From the NCBI GenBank assembly GCA_030248195.1, contig JASAND010005626.1, positions 59,434 through 123,433 of the forward strand: 64,000 nt of DNA, in the 5' to 3' direction. This document shows, piece by piece, positions 22,701-37,700 of the stretch (position 1 is its first letter; each line of letters opens with the position of its first letter). Made by a program: the position numbers and the translations under genes. The stretch comes from Trissonchulus latispiculum. Taxonomy: Eukaryota > Nematoda > Enoplea > Enoplida > Ironidae. The notes below the pieces were generated by a model. It was not told where the DNA came from. It saw only the letters and a list, made by a program, of their open reading frames with translations, and made no database searches.

Positions 22701-25700
22701 TTCGGCGACAAGGGTTTGCGGGCCAGGGAAATCTCAGGTGTCACTCTTCCCTAAACTAATTTATGCTTATAATCCGGGGCAGCTTGCCGCAAGCTGCGCC
22801 TTCGAGCAGTAGGTACTGCGGGAGACACAGACTTCGGTACTTCGGCAACAGTCTTTTTTGTCTGCACGGGCTTCTTACTCTCCGGTTGTGGATTTAGGGG
22901 TGGAGCCCGGGTCGGGGCCTCAGGTTCGGAATGCTCAGAAGAAACTTTATCCTCATCGTGTTCGTGTACCGGCGCAGTAATGGCACGGGGCTCAACACAC
23001 GGTTTCTTGTTGTTAAACTGCACATTGAGTCGCTTAGCCCGACGGTTTCGGGTCGGGTAAACGGTAGCTACACACCCAAAAATTTTCTCAATTCGATACG
23101 GCCCAATATGTTTGTCCAAAAGTTTGTAAACTTGATTCCGCTTGGCTACGTTAGAGGCCTTGATCATGACCAAATCCCCGATTTGGTAATTTGGTTCAAC
23201 AGCTCGCTTATTGTACTGCTCATCCTGAGCACTCCGGGCAGCAGCAGCTTTCTCACGGGCCAGAGACCAAGCTAGTTGGATGGCTTCAGTAGCTTCTCTT
23301 ACGTAGTCAAATCCAGAATATTTACGATCGGTGGGAATCGCCACATTGGTTGCGCTGGGGAGGACAGGATCCCAGGCGTGCAATAAATAGTGTGGGGTTT
23401 CCCCCGTAGTTGCGTTAATAAAAGTGTTATACGCAAACTGACAGAAGGGGACCGACCATGTTGTCCCACTCCAGATGGTTTTCGGAAACGGTGGCAAGCA
23501 TGTCCAATAAAGTGCGGTGCCAACGCTCAATTTGACCATTAGCGGCCGGGTGATATCGTGTGGTTTCGAGCTTACGAGCTTCGAGGACCAGGGAACAAAT
23601 TTCCTTATTGAGTTCGGCCACAAATTCTTTTCACTGATCAGAGATAAGAGTCTTTGGGGAGCCGTACTGTAAAATAACGAATTCTAGAAAGGTTTGAGCT
23701 ACAGTGTACGCTTTCTTATTCTTAATAGGAATTGCTATGACATATTTGGAAAGCATCAATAAAGCTAAGGATATGTTTCATACCACTCGTAGAGACTTTG
23801 GAGATGTCCATTAGGTCGCAATGTACCCTTTCGAAAGGTTCGAGTGCAGGCGGGGGGTGTCGCAGGAGAGCTCGGGGATTGCGCGGGGGTCCTTTTCGCT
23901 TCTGGCAGCGCGGACAAGACTGTATCCAATTTTTCACGTCTGTACGCATACCGGGCCACCAAAAATGTTCCGAAAGCTTATAGGAGGTTTTATTCTGCCC
24001 CCCATGAGCGGCGTAACGACTGTCATGACATGCGGCTAGTGCCTCTTCACGTATTGCTTCAGGCACGGCCAGAACTTCCAAAGTAGTATTCCTGACTCTC
24101 TCGAGATGAACCAGTACACCCTCACGGAGATCGCAATTTTTGGCCAGGGCAGCTATGCGCACGGCTCGGTTGAAAGTACTGGGCAACTCATGGGTCTGTT
24201 TGTACTTGATCACTTCCTCCAGTAACAGATCCTCCTGCTTCAGGTCTTGCAATCTGCTCCATGACTTTGGGTTCAGAGAAACGTTGGAACTATCACGAAC
24301 GGCTCGTTCGAAAACTTCGCCGAAATGAGCAGAAGTGATGCTCTTCCGTTGTGGTCGGCCCGTTTCGGCCGAAATGAATTCCGGTCTCACATCTTCCTCC
24401 TGTACGAGTTCTGAGTCGGGTTCGCGGCTTGGACCAGCCCGTGGTACCGAGTCTCCCGAAAGAGCCTCTGGCTCACTATCCGTCTTGGTCGGATCTTCCC
24501 GTGGCGGTAACCGCGGTTGTTTCTTGGGAGTGGGCACACTTCGTTCAGAACCACTAGACTCGGATGCTTGTGAAATTTTGGAGACTTTGGTTCTTACTGC
24601 TGCAGCACTTTTCTGCGCTCGACTCTTAGAAACTTTCGGTGTAATAGTGTCGCAAGTGGGTCCCCTTTCCCGCTTGGCAACTACCGAATTTATGTGTGCT
24701 ACAAATTCCTCACTTTCCTCCTGATGTAGGGCGACTCCCTTGCGGTCGTTTTCTCCTTCATCCCCTTGGCATCCACAGGTGGACAAGGGGGGGAAAGGGG
24801 GGGGGGAAATTTCCCCCCCTCGGCGAAGTAGCCCACAAGGGGTCGCGAAATTGCTCCCACAAGGGGTAAGAAAATTGGCCACAAGGGTAAGAAATTTGCC
24901 CAAAAAGTAGGTTTTACGACTAAAATTTCCAAAAATTTTCCGGCTTCGCCGGAATTTTTCCCTTAAAATTACTATTTTTAGCTAAAAAAACGTCCAAAAA
25001 ACGTTTGTTAAAAATAGGCTAAAATAGCTTAAAAATCGCTTTCAAAAGTGCACCTAAGAAAAATCGCTCTCACAAGGGGTACCCAAATTTGCTTCCACAA
25101 GGGTCAGTGAAATTTGACCTCCCGTTCAGGTATGTTGGCATCCCTTAGCGACATCCGCAAACAAGGGGTTTCTTGATAGCCCGTCGGCGTTTCTCAACTG
25201 TGGGTTGTTCCTATGTTTGATTTCGAAATCATATTCGGAAAAGGTCATCTGCCAGCGGGCATGTCGATAATTTCGGGGCGGGTGCTTCATAAGCCACCTT
25301 AGGGTCAGTGAACAATGTGAATGGCGGTCCCCCGTAAAAATAGTGTCGAAAGTGTTCAATCCCGGATTTCATAGCCAAACACTCCTTGTCATGGGTGGAA
25401 TAATTTCGCTCGTATTTCTTCAGAGACCGGGCCGCGTAGGCCACCGGATGATATTTGCCATCATCTTGTTCCTGCGACAAGACAGCTCCTAAGCCTAAGT
25501 CGGAGGCATCTGTATGTAGGACAAATCCCTTGGCAAAGTCTGGGCGGGCGAGTACTGGGGCCTCAACTAGACTTTTCTTCAATAGATCGAAAGCTTGCTG
25601 ATGTGTGTTATTCCAAACGAATCGAACCCCTTTCTTTTTTAACGAATAGAGCGTTGCGGCCAGATGGGCGAACCCTTTGATAAATTTTGCGTAGTAGGCG

Positions 25701-28700
25701 CACATACCAAGGAAACTTTCAACATCCTTGATCTGTTTAGGTACAGCCAAGTCATGTATGGCCTGGATACGTTCCTTTAGCGGTTCTACCCCTTTGGCGG
25801 AAATAATATGCCCCAGATAAGTGACGGATTCCTTAAGAATGTGACACTTATCAGGGTTCATTTTCAGATCAGCGGCTCGCAAGCGGTCGAAAACCTCCTG
25901 CATAATTTCGAGGTGCTCATCGAATGTTTTCGAAAATATCAAAATGTCGTCAATGTAGATGATACATTTTTCCACTGTAGGTCCCCCAGAATTCGCTCCA
26001 TGCACCGTTGGAAATTACCCGGCGCACACTTGAGCCCAAAGGGCAAAACGTTATACTCAAATTGACCGTGAAACGTATTAAAACTCGCTTTTGCTTTGGA
26101 TTCTTCGTCTAATTCAATTTGGTTGAACCCTTTACTAAGACCAATAGTTGAGAAAAACTTTGCGCCCTTCAGTGTGGTCATGATGTCGTCAATTCGCGGT
26201 ATGGGGTAGACATCGGGGTCACTAATTTTATTAATCTTTCGAAAGTCTACGCACAGTCGAAGTTTGCCCCCAGGCTTGGGTACATAGATCATAGGCGAGC
26301 TCAAAGGGCTCGTAGAAGGCCGTATAAGCCCATATTTTAGCATCTCAGTTAACTCTTCAAGTATAGGCTGTCTGAGGTGCACCGGGAGTCGATAGGGGGT
26401 CGCCTAAATAGGCTTGGCTTACCCCGTGTTGATATGCGCTTGGAAAATGGTGCATTTGCCGATATCGAATGGATGTTGCGAAAAAACAGTTCAAATTTTC
26501 GTTTAGCAGGCCCAGAAATTGGCCACGTTCATGTTCAGACAGTTTCGCCTCATCAAATGAGATCTTTCTCATAGGTGGGGGCAAGTCGGAGAGCAGACAC
26601 GATTTTATGCCTCTGCAGGTCATGACTTGGTGCGAGCAGTTTCCGGTAGAGGCGGGTCCTCGGCCTCGAAAATAGCTTCCCAACTTAATAACCTTGCCCT
26701 CGGCGTTGCGGATCTTAGAGAAATGTGTCGCGTTTTTGCCCCTCCTTAATTCCCGTTGGGGAACAACGTTCCCGAGCGTGGTATTCTCATGAACGACGAG
26801 GTCTGTTCCGGTCTCATTTCTCATAATGACAGGAATGTACTGCTGTTCTAGGTTTACCATTGCTGGTAGGACCTGAAAGGTAGATTGCGATGTCTCGAAA
26901 TTTTGTGTGTCCGGCTCAAAGAGTCCCTCATAATTGAGTGGCTGTAAACTCTCTACTAGTCCAGGAACAGCGACTTCCGCATAGGCGGGCACGGTAACTT
27001 TTCGCATAGCAGATACTCGAAATGCAGTCTCAGTCAGAGGTGCGTGTTGAATAAGTTTGGCTTGCATGGGAGGGCGGCTCGGCTTATTCAGACTCAATTC
27101 GCCCTTTTGAAAATTTAGGTTGCATTCCCCACCGTGCTCGAGGATAAAATCAGTGCCAATTAAACAGTCCTCAGCTAGTCCCTTAGGGACCAAGAAGGTG
27201 TGCATTTTGCTGATGCCCGGAGTGTCGTAAAACCCGACAGGTACCCGTACGGCTCCCTTAAATTTAAGAGTTTGTCCGTTGACCCCTTCTGCGCGCGGAG
27301 CCTTTTCCAATGGCCTTACGGGCAGCTTCAAAGATCGTACCAGTCCTTCACTCATCAAACTGAGGTTTGCCCCTGTATCCACCAGGGCCTGAACAGGTTG
27401 TTCGCTGACATTTACCAAGATCATAGGCAATGGTCGGTGGGGGACGGTAAGAGCAACTTCTTCCCTATTCCTAATTGACTTATTCTGGTTGGCTATACCT
27501 ATGAGATGCAAATCAGGTCGAGGATTCGCGTAGGAGCCTGGAATGGTATTACTTTGAGACCTTGACCTTGAGTGGAGGGCCAGGTTACTGTGTGCTGTCC
27601 TAGATCCAGGGAGATTTCGCCAGGGTAAGTGATCATGTAATCCGAACCCATCACACAGTCAACGGTTAGCTGTTCCACTGCCACAAACTTCCACCTTCGG
27701 CTAGGGATCTGTCGCTCGGCTCCTTGGAAGAACACAGGTACTGTGACGCTACCCTTAATCTCACACCGACTTCCGTTGGCAGTACGAATGTATCTGGTCG
27801 GCTCTAGGGGTTCTAGAGGTAAACCTAATCGCTCGGCTAGTCTTCCAGACATAACAGAAACTAAAGCGCCTGTATCAAAGAGGGCTTGTACCGGCTGTCC
27901 CAGGATCATAAGGCTGATAAAGAGGGGAACGGTCCTGACCATCAGGACGGAATGCGCATTCACGGGCCTGCGGAAGTTACGAGAGGAGGCCCTGGCTGGA
28001 GTACTACTTCCCCGAGGATCCAGGTCCACCTGGGGTCCTTTACTAGCTCTCTTGATGGGACTAGTGGCCATGTCGGACTGTTCAGTACTAACCCGACCCT
28101 TAATCCGATCTTCCTCCGAATCTGTGTGTTCCCTAGTATCCTGGCGTGAAAATCGAACAATCCGGCAGTCTGAACCCTTTCTGTTTCCTTGATGCAAGTC
28201 GATCAAGGGTCAGGTCCTACTATCCTGACTGTCATCAGTCAACAACTGGGCACTAGCGTCCAGCTCAGCACTATAATCGGACATAGAGGAGGCTATTGAA
28301 GCATCTCTCATCAAAGGTCTGTAGGCAGGTGAAATCTGACAGCGGTTGGCGGCGGCCTTAGGAATCCTATCTAAGTGCTCGTTAACCGGCGGCTCCTTTG
28401 ATCGCAAGGGTATTGTCTCCATTTCCGGTGAGACGGATCCTAACTCTCGGTGGGCTCCTCATCATCGCTAAAGACCGCTTCGCTAGCTCTGCGAACATCT
28501 ACGGGGGCTGAAATCTTCGGCCTAGAAGGAGGTGAATCCCTTTTTGGTCGCCTGCGAATTCTATCCCTACACTTTCGTCCACAAGGCGTGACCCACCATA
28601 CAATTACTCACCCTATCAAAATGATAATGATAACAACCGTGAGGCCATGGTTTAACTGCAGCGGAATTAGGGGTAGGTTAACGTACTTTCGCATTTGGTT

Positions 28701-31700
28701 GTGAATTAAGTTTCGCGCTTACTCATTTTCGTATTCGGCGGTCGACAGTTCGGTAAAATGTAAAGGGATCCGGCCCAGCGGGGCCGGGACGACCATTTCC
28801 TTAAGTTCAGCCGTGGTAACGGTAGTGCGCGCTATGCCTAAAGTACTAGTGAGAATCGTGTTTCCGATGATCAAATGCAAATACCGGCCGTGCTCGAACC
28901 AGAGTGTGCCAGTGCTGGGAACTGCAACCCGTTCCCCTTCAGCAACGTGGTTCAAGGCGGGTGACCGAGCGACGACGACTTCCATATAATTTGTACGGAT
29001 CATTACTCCAGCTGGGGTAGTGCGATAGACTGTAGAATTATCCAAAACTTTAACCTGCACATATTCTGAGCAGCTGGCATATTCTTTTTTAAGCGTGTCG
29101 TCGGAAAACGAGATCAAAATTTGTAAACACCTAGCTTTGAGACTGGTCACGATGGCATTCGGAGGGCAAAACCAGAGTCCCGGAGCCGTTTTATATTCCG
29201 AGAAGTCAATCTCACGGATCTCCCCGGTATCAAATCGCTGTGCGTAATCAGGCATGGGAGCGAGAGCTGTAACCCCGCGTTCCCTAGAATTATATCCCAC
29301 ATTGTGCACTGCATTGAGGGGTCGGACCTCCTGTGACAGTGGTACCGGCATCTCCAACATGAAGCCGAATCGCAGAGTTTCGAAATCAATTTTGATTGGA
29401 TATACCTTTCCGAACTGATATATGAGGCTCGGCTCCTGACTTAGTAGGGAATTTCTCAAGGTCGGGTGATTGCGTATTATCTCTTTCAAGGTTTGTAAAT
29501 TCACTAAACTCGGTGTGACTTCAGAACGCAGTCCAGCGTGCATGACAGAATTCAATCCATCCCGTAGAGATGATGTGAAAATATGGGCGAGCAGTTGCAT
29601 ATAGATTTGCCTCATGTATGAGAAATTTGAACAACGCGCACGTATAATCAGAGTTGTCAGATCCTGCACCGTGTGATGCAGGAAAGCATAAATTTCCTCA
29701 TTTGCGTGAATAATTTTCTTGACCGAATCGGTAATTTTCAGTTGCTCTTCTCGAAGAGTATGGAGATCCTGCTTCTTCTTCTTCTTCTTCCTGTTCCTGG
29801 GCCAATCCTAGAAATCCAATGTGGCTGGGACGGCTAGAGCCGGCCCACATCCCGGAGAAAAGCCAGTACCCTTGGAGGACCCTTGGAAAGAATGTCAAGC
29901 CTTGGCCTGGTTCCGAGATGGCGTCGTCGGGGGTTTCTGTGGGAAGGGCAGTGCAGAAGAAGGTGGGCTAGGTCTTCCTCTGCATGTCCACAATCTGGAC
30001 AGGCAGGGGTCTGGGATATCCCCATGCGGAATTTCTGAGACGCAAGGAGCAAGGAATGTTCCTTGCAGCGTAGCTGGGAGAGAGTAACTCTTTCTCTCCG
30101 GTTCAAGTTCGCTTTCAGAGCTGGGTCGACGGGGACGTTCCCGTCGAAGATATTTTCACTGTCACATTGGGCCCAAAGTCTGCGGCACTCTTCCCTGACA
30201 AAGCGTTTGATGGCTGCCTTAGCAGATAGCATATCTATCCCGATGTTGCTTTGGTCCAGGGAGGCGGCTGATTTTGCAAGTTGATCTGCAGCTTCGTTTC
30301 CATGTATACCCACATGGCTGGGTACCCATTGCATTGTAATGTGGGTACCTCGAGCGGACACCGAGCAGAGATAGTCCCAGATTTCCTTTTCCAGGACTGT
30401 TACAGGTTTCAAGGGGCCGCTTTGGATTTTTTGGACCAGAGATTTTGAATCCGTGCATATTCTTATCTCCGCCGTGGTTTCAGGAGTGTTGTGCGAGACC
30501 CATTTCAGACAGCTGAGGAAGGCCGTTTCCTCGGCCCTTAGGCTGGAGCACAAGTGTCCCGCAGCCGTTTCTAGGTTTGCCAGGATGCTTCCTCTTCCAT
30601 CGGTTACGATGGCTCCAGTTCCACCGCTTCTGCCTTCGCCGGTGACGGCACCATCGGTCCAGATGGTGTAGTCGGCATCTGGCAGTCTGCTGAGGGCCTC
30701 ATAGGTGGCGGTCCGCAGTTCCGCGTCGGTTAGTTCATCTTTGCGTCTGTTCCCCAGAACTGGGACTGAGTCGAAGCAGGATAGGTTTTTAGGGTAGTCG
30801 CAGGGACAGACGGTTGGCAGGCATAGAGGTTCTCTTCTTTTGCCCGTCAGTTCCGTGGATTCCAGATGTCTTTTACCGCACTTCCTCCAAGAGTCTTGGG
30901 AGGGCAGGCGTTGTCGGATAGTGCGTTCGCAGATTTCAGCTCTGGGGTTGGCTTCCGGGAGCCGCCGGCCCTTCTCGACTCTAGTGTAACAACCCGGACT
31001 TTTGTCAATAATTGTTTTCAGTTTAATTAATTCTTATTAATTTTTATTATTTTGAGTACAGCCTAATGTCACGAGTTCAGCCTAGTTACGTATGTTTTGT
31101 CTAAAGCGTCGAGTGCAGAACAGCTTAAACTATCTTTCATAGTTTTGTTTAGTCTAGTAAAATCTCTGATAGGAGCAAGTTGCGTTTCTCTTCGAAGTCA
31201 GCTACATATTTTGGTGGCCAGTGTAAAAGTTTGCTTTAGATTTGCGTTAAGTTTGGAAATGCTTTGATTTTAGAGAGGCTTGATTTGATGAAATGGCCAT
31301 TCCGTTTTAATTATTTTTATTGTTCTGATGTTTTATTTGGTTAATTAATTAATGCCTATTGAGACACGTAGTATGACAGCAACATCCGAACAGCTTCAGG
31401 CTATGTTTGAAAGCTTCAAAACTGATATTTTGAGGCAAGCTAATGGTTTAACTGCAAATGTAACTGAACTAAATCAAGAGTCAGATGAACAGCAGCACCA
31501 TCGAATTGAGTCTCTGCTAGGAAAGTTCTCTAACGACATTGATGAAAATTTTTCCGAATTTTTGGAAAACTTTGAGTTTTATACGTCTGGATTCGGTTGG
31601 TCCGAATCGAAAAAGGCTCGCAAACTGCCTTTGTATTTAGATGGAGCTGCTAGAGACCAGTATCGTCTCCTCGACAGCGCAACTAAAGCTGACTTTGCCA

Positions 31701-34700
31701 GATTGAGGCAAGAACTGAAACGCGTTTTCATAAAACCGGAAAATAAGAGGTTTTCGACCCTGAAACTGAAAAGCAGAGTCAAATCAGAATCAGAGACTAT
31801 TGCTATTTACGCTAGAGATATCAGAAAGCTTTGTAAGGCAACTTTCTCAGATGAGCTTAGTGACCAAGCTAAGGAGCAACTTTTGCTGAACGCTCTTGAA
31901 AATGGCTTACCAGGAAAGTTCAAGAAAATTTTACTAGACAAGGAGCCTGCCACTTTCGATGAAGCTGTTCGGATACTGCAAAAGCGTGAAGCAGCTGACA
32001 CGTATTTGCAAAGAGTTTCTGTAGATTCAAACAATACTGTTGTATCGAAGCAGATGAGTTCACTTTTTTCTCAAATGGACGATCTTAAGCAACTAATTCG
32101 TGAACAACCTGCATCAGCTGCACAGCATTCTGTATCAACCTGTGCTGCAGTGTCGGAATCGGACCTGCAACAGCGGATCGAACGACTAGAGAGTAGAATC
32201 AATAAAACTTTACAGACAGGGTCTCGACGAAGTCGAGAAAATCAGAGTAACCGGAACGAATACTCTGCACCGAAACAGTCCAAATTCCGGTGGACAGCTA
32301 GTGGTCGACCTATATGCGCGAAGTGCAATCGTGTCGGCCACCGGCGTTTCGAGTGTTATTCTGCTACCGGTAATAATCAAAGAAGTAGTTTTCAAAACGG
32401 GAATCGACCTAGACAGACCACTGGTGATAGTAGTTTTCAAAACGGGAATCGACCTAGACAGACCAGTGGTGATAACAAAGGTCGTCAGAAAACTGCAGAG
32501 TTCACAAGGTCCAGAAGGACAAATGCTAATAAGCAAACAGTGTGTAGCACAGATACAGACTCTGACACCAAACCGTCTGACAGTGAAGAGGAACTGATAG
32601 CTTCTGCAGAAGGGACAAATCTGTCTCAAGAGTTGTCGCTACTGCAGGAGCAGATCAGAAATCTGAGTAGTCATGTATTTGCTGACACTATAGCTTTTGT
32701 TGGTGAGTGTGATACTCTCTCGCTGTCAGAGAAACAGAACTCGAACAACCTCAGTCTGTGTACTCCAATCACTCAAACAGTAAATAGTCACATGCTGGCA
32801 GTTGCAGACAAAATCTCTGCCACCCCTGAACGCCAGCTTACTGAACCAAAGGTTCACGACGGCTCCATGCTGACAAGTAATAACAAAAGATGGAAATGTC
32901 GGCACTCTGGCTCGTCAAAACTTTCAGGCACAGAGTACCAAAGAAACTTACCGAATACCGCACTGCCGTTATCCTCGTGCGGGAGCCAAATTTTTGCATG
33001 CATGCTTGTAGTATTGATTGCATTGTTCTGTACTGTACGGTCAGTTTCGACTAAACCAAAACTGAAATTGCTTGCTTGCTTTCTTTGTTTGCTTGTCCAA
33101 CCGGTGTATGCACGTGACTTTCAGTTGTGTGGGAGATCTCGGGGCAGCTACGCCTTGCATGTGCCAGTGGGCATTCAGTGTTCACTCCCAACAGTTGCTA
33201 AGCCGCTTTCAACTCAGGCTTTTCTGTATGTTACTAACTCTGAGCCCAGCACAGTCGAGGCCTTCAGTTGCTACAAAGTAGTTACCGAAGGGTGCACCTA
33301 TACAGGAGTGTTTAATACAGGAGGCTTAATCAAACCAGCCACCAAGACCCAGACATCCCTTACCCCCGCAGAATGTGTTTCAGTGCTTAACACAAAAAGA
33401 TTTGCAAATCAAGAGTTAAAGGCCGTTGCTGATGGTCTCTGGATGACAGAAAACCAGTTTCGACTAAGCTTCAAGTATTGCTGTTACACCTATTGTACTC
33501 AGGTGACCAACTACGTCCTTGAAAAAGGTTATGTCGCCACTATTGATTCAAGATCACTCTCAAGTGATCTTGGCTCTTTGGGTGGGTGTCACGCAAATAG
33601 CGGTTACTGCCACGGTACTGAAAACGTCATCGTATGGAATGCATCGAAGCTCGCGAGTTCCTGCAAATTCAAACTTCACGGAAAGTATGATATCGAGTTA
33701 TCAGGTAAGCATGTCTTGATAGACGAGGTCCAAGGTGCATTTCAGTTACATAAAACTATAAGTGATCGTTGCCTGCCGCACCACTGTTTCGATACCGCAC
33801 AAGGTACAATCATCTGCCTAGCTGGTGATTCTGCGAAAAACACTGAGAGCACAATGCCTGCTGGCAACGACGTTTATCCGCAGTTTGCAAATGCTAACGT
33901 GAGTGATCCAGTTAACGCGAAGTTAAACTATTTATATGACCTCGTTTCTAGACAGCATGCAGCTGACTTCCGTCGAGTTTGGTTAGCATTATGCAGCGTA
34001 ACCAGCCGCCAGCTTCAGATTATCTGGCAACTAGCACGTGTGGATGCGACACTTGCGGCACGGGTCATGCTCAATCGCAGCGACATCACAGCCCAGTTCG
34101 CAGGAGAAGCGCTGCTAGTTTGGCCATGTAATCCTATTACCCCAAGTAAAATTTATTGGGATTACAAGGTAGATGGCACTTGCTACGAGTATTTGCCTGT
34201 ATTGCATGAATCATCTCTGTTTTTTGTTGTACCTGGCAGCAATGACTTAACGCTAAGCTCGCTAACTATTAACTGTGCGCACCACCCTAAGGGAATCTAT
34301 AAGGGTCTCCATGGCTGGCAAAACTCGGACGGTGACACTGAAGTCGTGGAAATTCCTATCCATCTAGCATGGACAGCACAATGGCAAGTACCCAATTTCA
34401 GTACTCCAGCACTGTTTACTAACCTACTAACTCAGCTTCACACATCACCAGGATTGTACCCATCTCATGAAGCGAGGCTTCGGAAAATAGAACTCCAACT
34501 GGGCGGTTTGATTAACTATACCGCCGAATCTTCCCTTGACCCAAGGATCATAACTACGACCTTGAAAGGCCTAGGAGAGGGGGCCGGAGTCATACTGGAA
34601 CACGGCTCCCACGCCATCGGTCAATTAGTCGAGAACACTGGGGTTGGTCTCGGTAGTTTGTTAAGTGGGTTGGGTCATGGGGCTGGGTCCCTGCTGGGTG

Positions 34701-37700
34701 GTATGTTGAAAGGACCTATCCAATTACTAATTAATTTGGCTGTTCTGTTACTAATTCTTGCTGGCTTTGTTTGTTTAGCGTATCTTCTTTTCGTGCATAG
34801 AAATCGAGTCAAACATTTTTGCTCCAGGAAAAAGAAACCTGGTGACGATGAAGGCGACTCGAGTACACCCATAATTGGTATGAAGTCTCTTGCAGAATCG
34901 CAGCCACCTATTCCAAGGTTAGAACCAGAACTCCCAACGTCTGCCTTACCTGAGTCACAATTGTCCTACGACTTCCCACCGGAAGGATGTGGATGGAAAC
35001 GCCAGAGCAATGCTTCGATGTTTGTCAGCGAACCAGAAAATCCTCCGAGTAAAACACCTAGTCTGATTTCTGTCCTTGTCAATAGTAAGCCTGTTACCGC
35101 TTTGCTAGATACGGGATCAACTTTTACCCTCATCACTGAAAATCTTGTCTCGAGCGGGCATAAGCTAACACAGGCAGCAACAAGGGTGAAAGGTATAACT
35201 GGACACCATCTCGTATTATTGGGCACTATCCTCTCGTTGTTCCAAATTGGTCCACTGCAGGTGCACCATGAAGCATATGTCCTGAAACAATCACCATATG
35301 ACTGTATAATCGGTACTGACTTGATGAAGCACCTTGGACCGATAGTTATCGACTTTTCACCACCTGAGGCTGTCTACATTTGTGGACAAGCGGTGCCAAT
35401 TGTCAAATCAGATATCGCCGGAAAAAATGTCATGCGAAGCAGATTTTTGTCTCCATGTGTGCAACTTAAGGAGGATGTAGTGATTCCAGCTCGAACGGAA
35501 GTATGCGCTTGGATAGGGAAGGCTAGTCAAATATCGACTAAAGAGGAGCATCAATACCTCGATCCCAATCCGTTAGTAACCGAGAAGTATGGTTTATTGG
35601 TGGGAAGAGTGCTTTTACCGAAAAAGGAAACTTTACCAGTTCGCCTTCTGAACCCAACTAAGACTGCCGTCACCCTGCGCGCGGGTTCTGTCGTAGGTCA
35701 TTTAGAACCAGTGGATACCCTGGATCAGGTGAGCCAAGTTTCTAGCTGGTTGCCGAGCAAGATGTTCGACCTAGAAAGCGCATCTCTGTCCGGTGACGAG
35801 AAGGAGGAGCTGAGAAAATTGATTGATGAGTTCAGCGATATTTTTGCTAAGCATGACAGGGACACAGGCCGAACTCATCTGGTAAAACACACCATAAACA
35901 CTGGAGATTCGCTGCCAATTAAGCAGCGACCCTATCGAGTTCCTGTGTCACAGGTGGAGAAAGTTAATGAACATGTTAGGAACATGGCGGAGCGCAAAGT
36001 AGTTAGACCCAGTTCCTCGCCATGGGCTAGTCCAATAGTAATTGTTAAAAAGAAGGATGGCTCGGATCGATTTTGCGTCGACTACCGGAAACTCAATGCC
36101 CTGACAAAGAAGGACGTATATCCTTTGCCTCGTATTGATGAAATTCTGGATTCTCTTTCTAGGGCCAAACTTTTCAGTAGTTTAGACCTTATGAGTGGCT
36201 ATTGGCAGATTGAATTGGACGAAGCCTCTAAGGAAAAGACAGCTTTTGCAACTCCTCGTGGAGGGCTCTGGGAATTTAATGTGCTTCCATTTGGGTTGTG
36301 CAATGCCCCCGCCACTTTTCAACGGTTGATGGAGCACGTTTTGGCTGGATTGAACTGGCATAACTGCCTTGTCTACATTGATGACATAATCGTTTTCTCG
36401 TCGACGTTTTCACAACATTTAAAAGATCTTAAGCTTGTTTTTAACAGACTGCGCCAATCTAAGTTGAAGCTGAAACCGCAGAAATGTGAGTTCTGTAAAG
36501 CTGAAATACATTTCTTGGGCCATGTCGTTAGTGCTAATGGGGTCAAACCTGATCCGAACAAGACTACCGCTGTCTCTAACTTTACGACACCAAAAACTAT
36601 CAAACAACTGCAAAGTTTTCTGGGACTTTGTACTTACTATCGACGATTCGTAAAGGCCTTTGCTAACATTGCGAAACCTCTGTATTCTCTGCTGCAAAAA
36701 GATCAGTCTTTTGTCTGGACGGAAGGGTGTCAGTCAGCTTTCAATAAGCTCAAGGAAAGCCTTGTCAACGCACCAATCCTTGCTTACCCGGATTTCAACA
36801 AAGAATTCCTCCTTCACACTGATGCTAGCGGGACGGGATTGGGAGCGGTACTAAGCCAGCGTGACTCGAACGGCAAAGATCATCCGGTCGCGTTTGCTAG
36901 TAGAAGTCTGCGTCCTCCTGAAACCCGATACCCGGCTGTGCACAAAGAAGCATTGGCGGTAGTTTGGGCTTTGAACAATTTTCGCCACTATGTTTATGGT
37001 AGACCCACCGAAGTGGTCACAGACTGCGCTCCACTGAAGTGGCTCTTGAATGCTAACCCTAAAAGCAGTCGTTTAGCCAACTGGTCCTTAATGCTGCAGG
37101 ACTACGTCAAACACCTGAAAATAACTCATCGACCAGGTAAGAGCAACGGAAACGCGGATGCTTTGTCGCGTCTTTGCTTAGTTACAACCTCCACAGAATT
37201 CACCTGGCTGGATCTGCAACAGGAGCAGAAAAGCGATCCCTACTGCAAAGAAATTCTAGTCAAGATTGGTGACGACGATGCTGGCGTCAAGGATTATCAT
37301 ATTAAGTCAAACGGACTTCTCTACTACAGGCCACTGATCAGCAAACAAGCATCAAAGCGCTACTATCAAGGACCTGATCGTCTTGTCGTTCCGGAAAGCC
37401 TTCGATCGAGTGTCTTGCATGGACTCCATGATGACGTCTTTGCAGGCCATCTTGGCTTTGGTAGAGTTTACCAGACCCTTAAAGCGTACTATTATTGGCC
37501 TAATATGAAACAGGATGCGAAGGAATGGTGCCGGGCATGTGCCACTTGCGCCAGTAGGAAAGACCCTCCTAAGAAAATTCGCTGTAAGCTTCGACCTATG
37601 GTTGCTGAAGCACCTTTTTCTCGGCTGGCAGTTGATATATTAGGCCCACTCCCTACTTCATTGAAAGGAAATCGGTATGTGCTCGTGGCCATGGACGCTT

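Noticed and set aside
23798..24724. Plus-strand frames of 60 to 129 codons
   Set aside because: They are the reverse shadow of integrase and its spacer on the minus strand.
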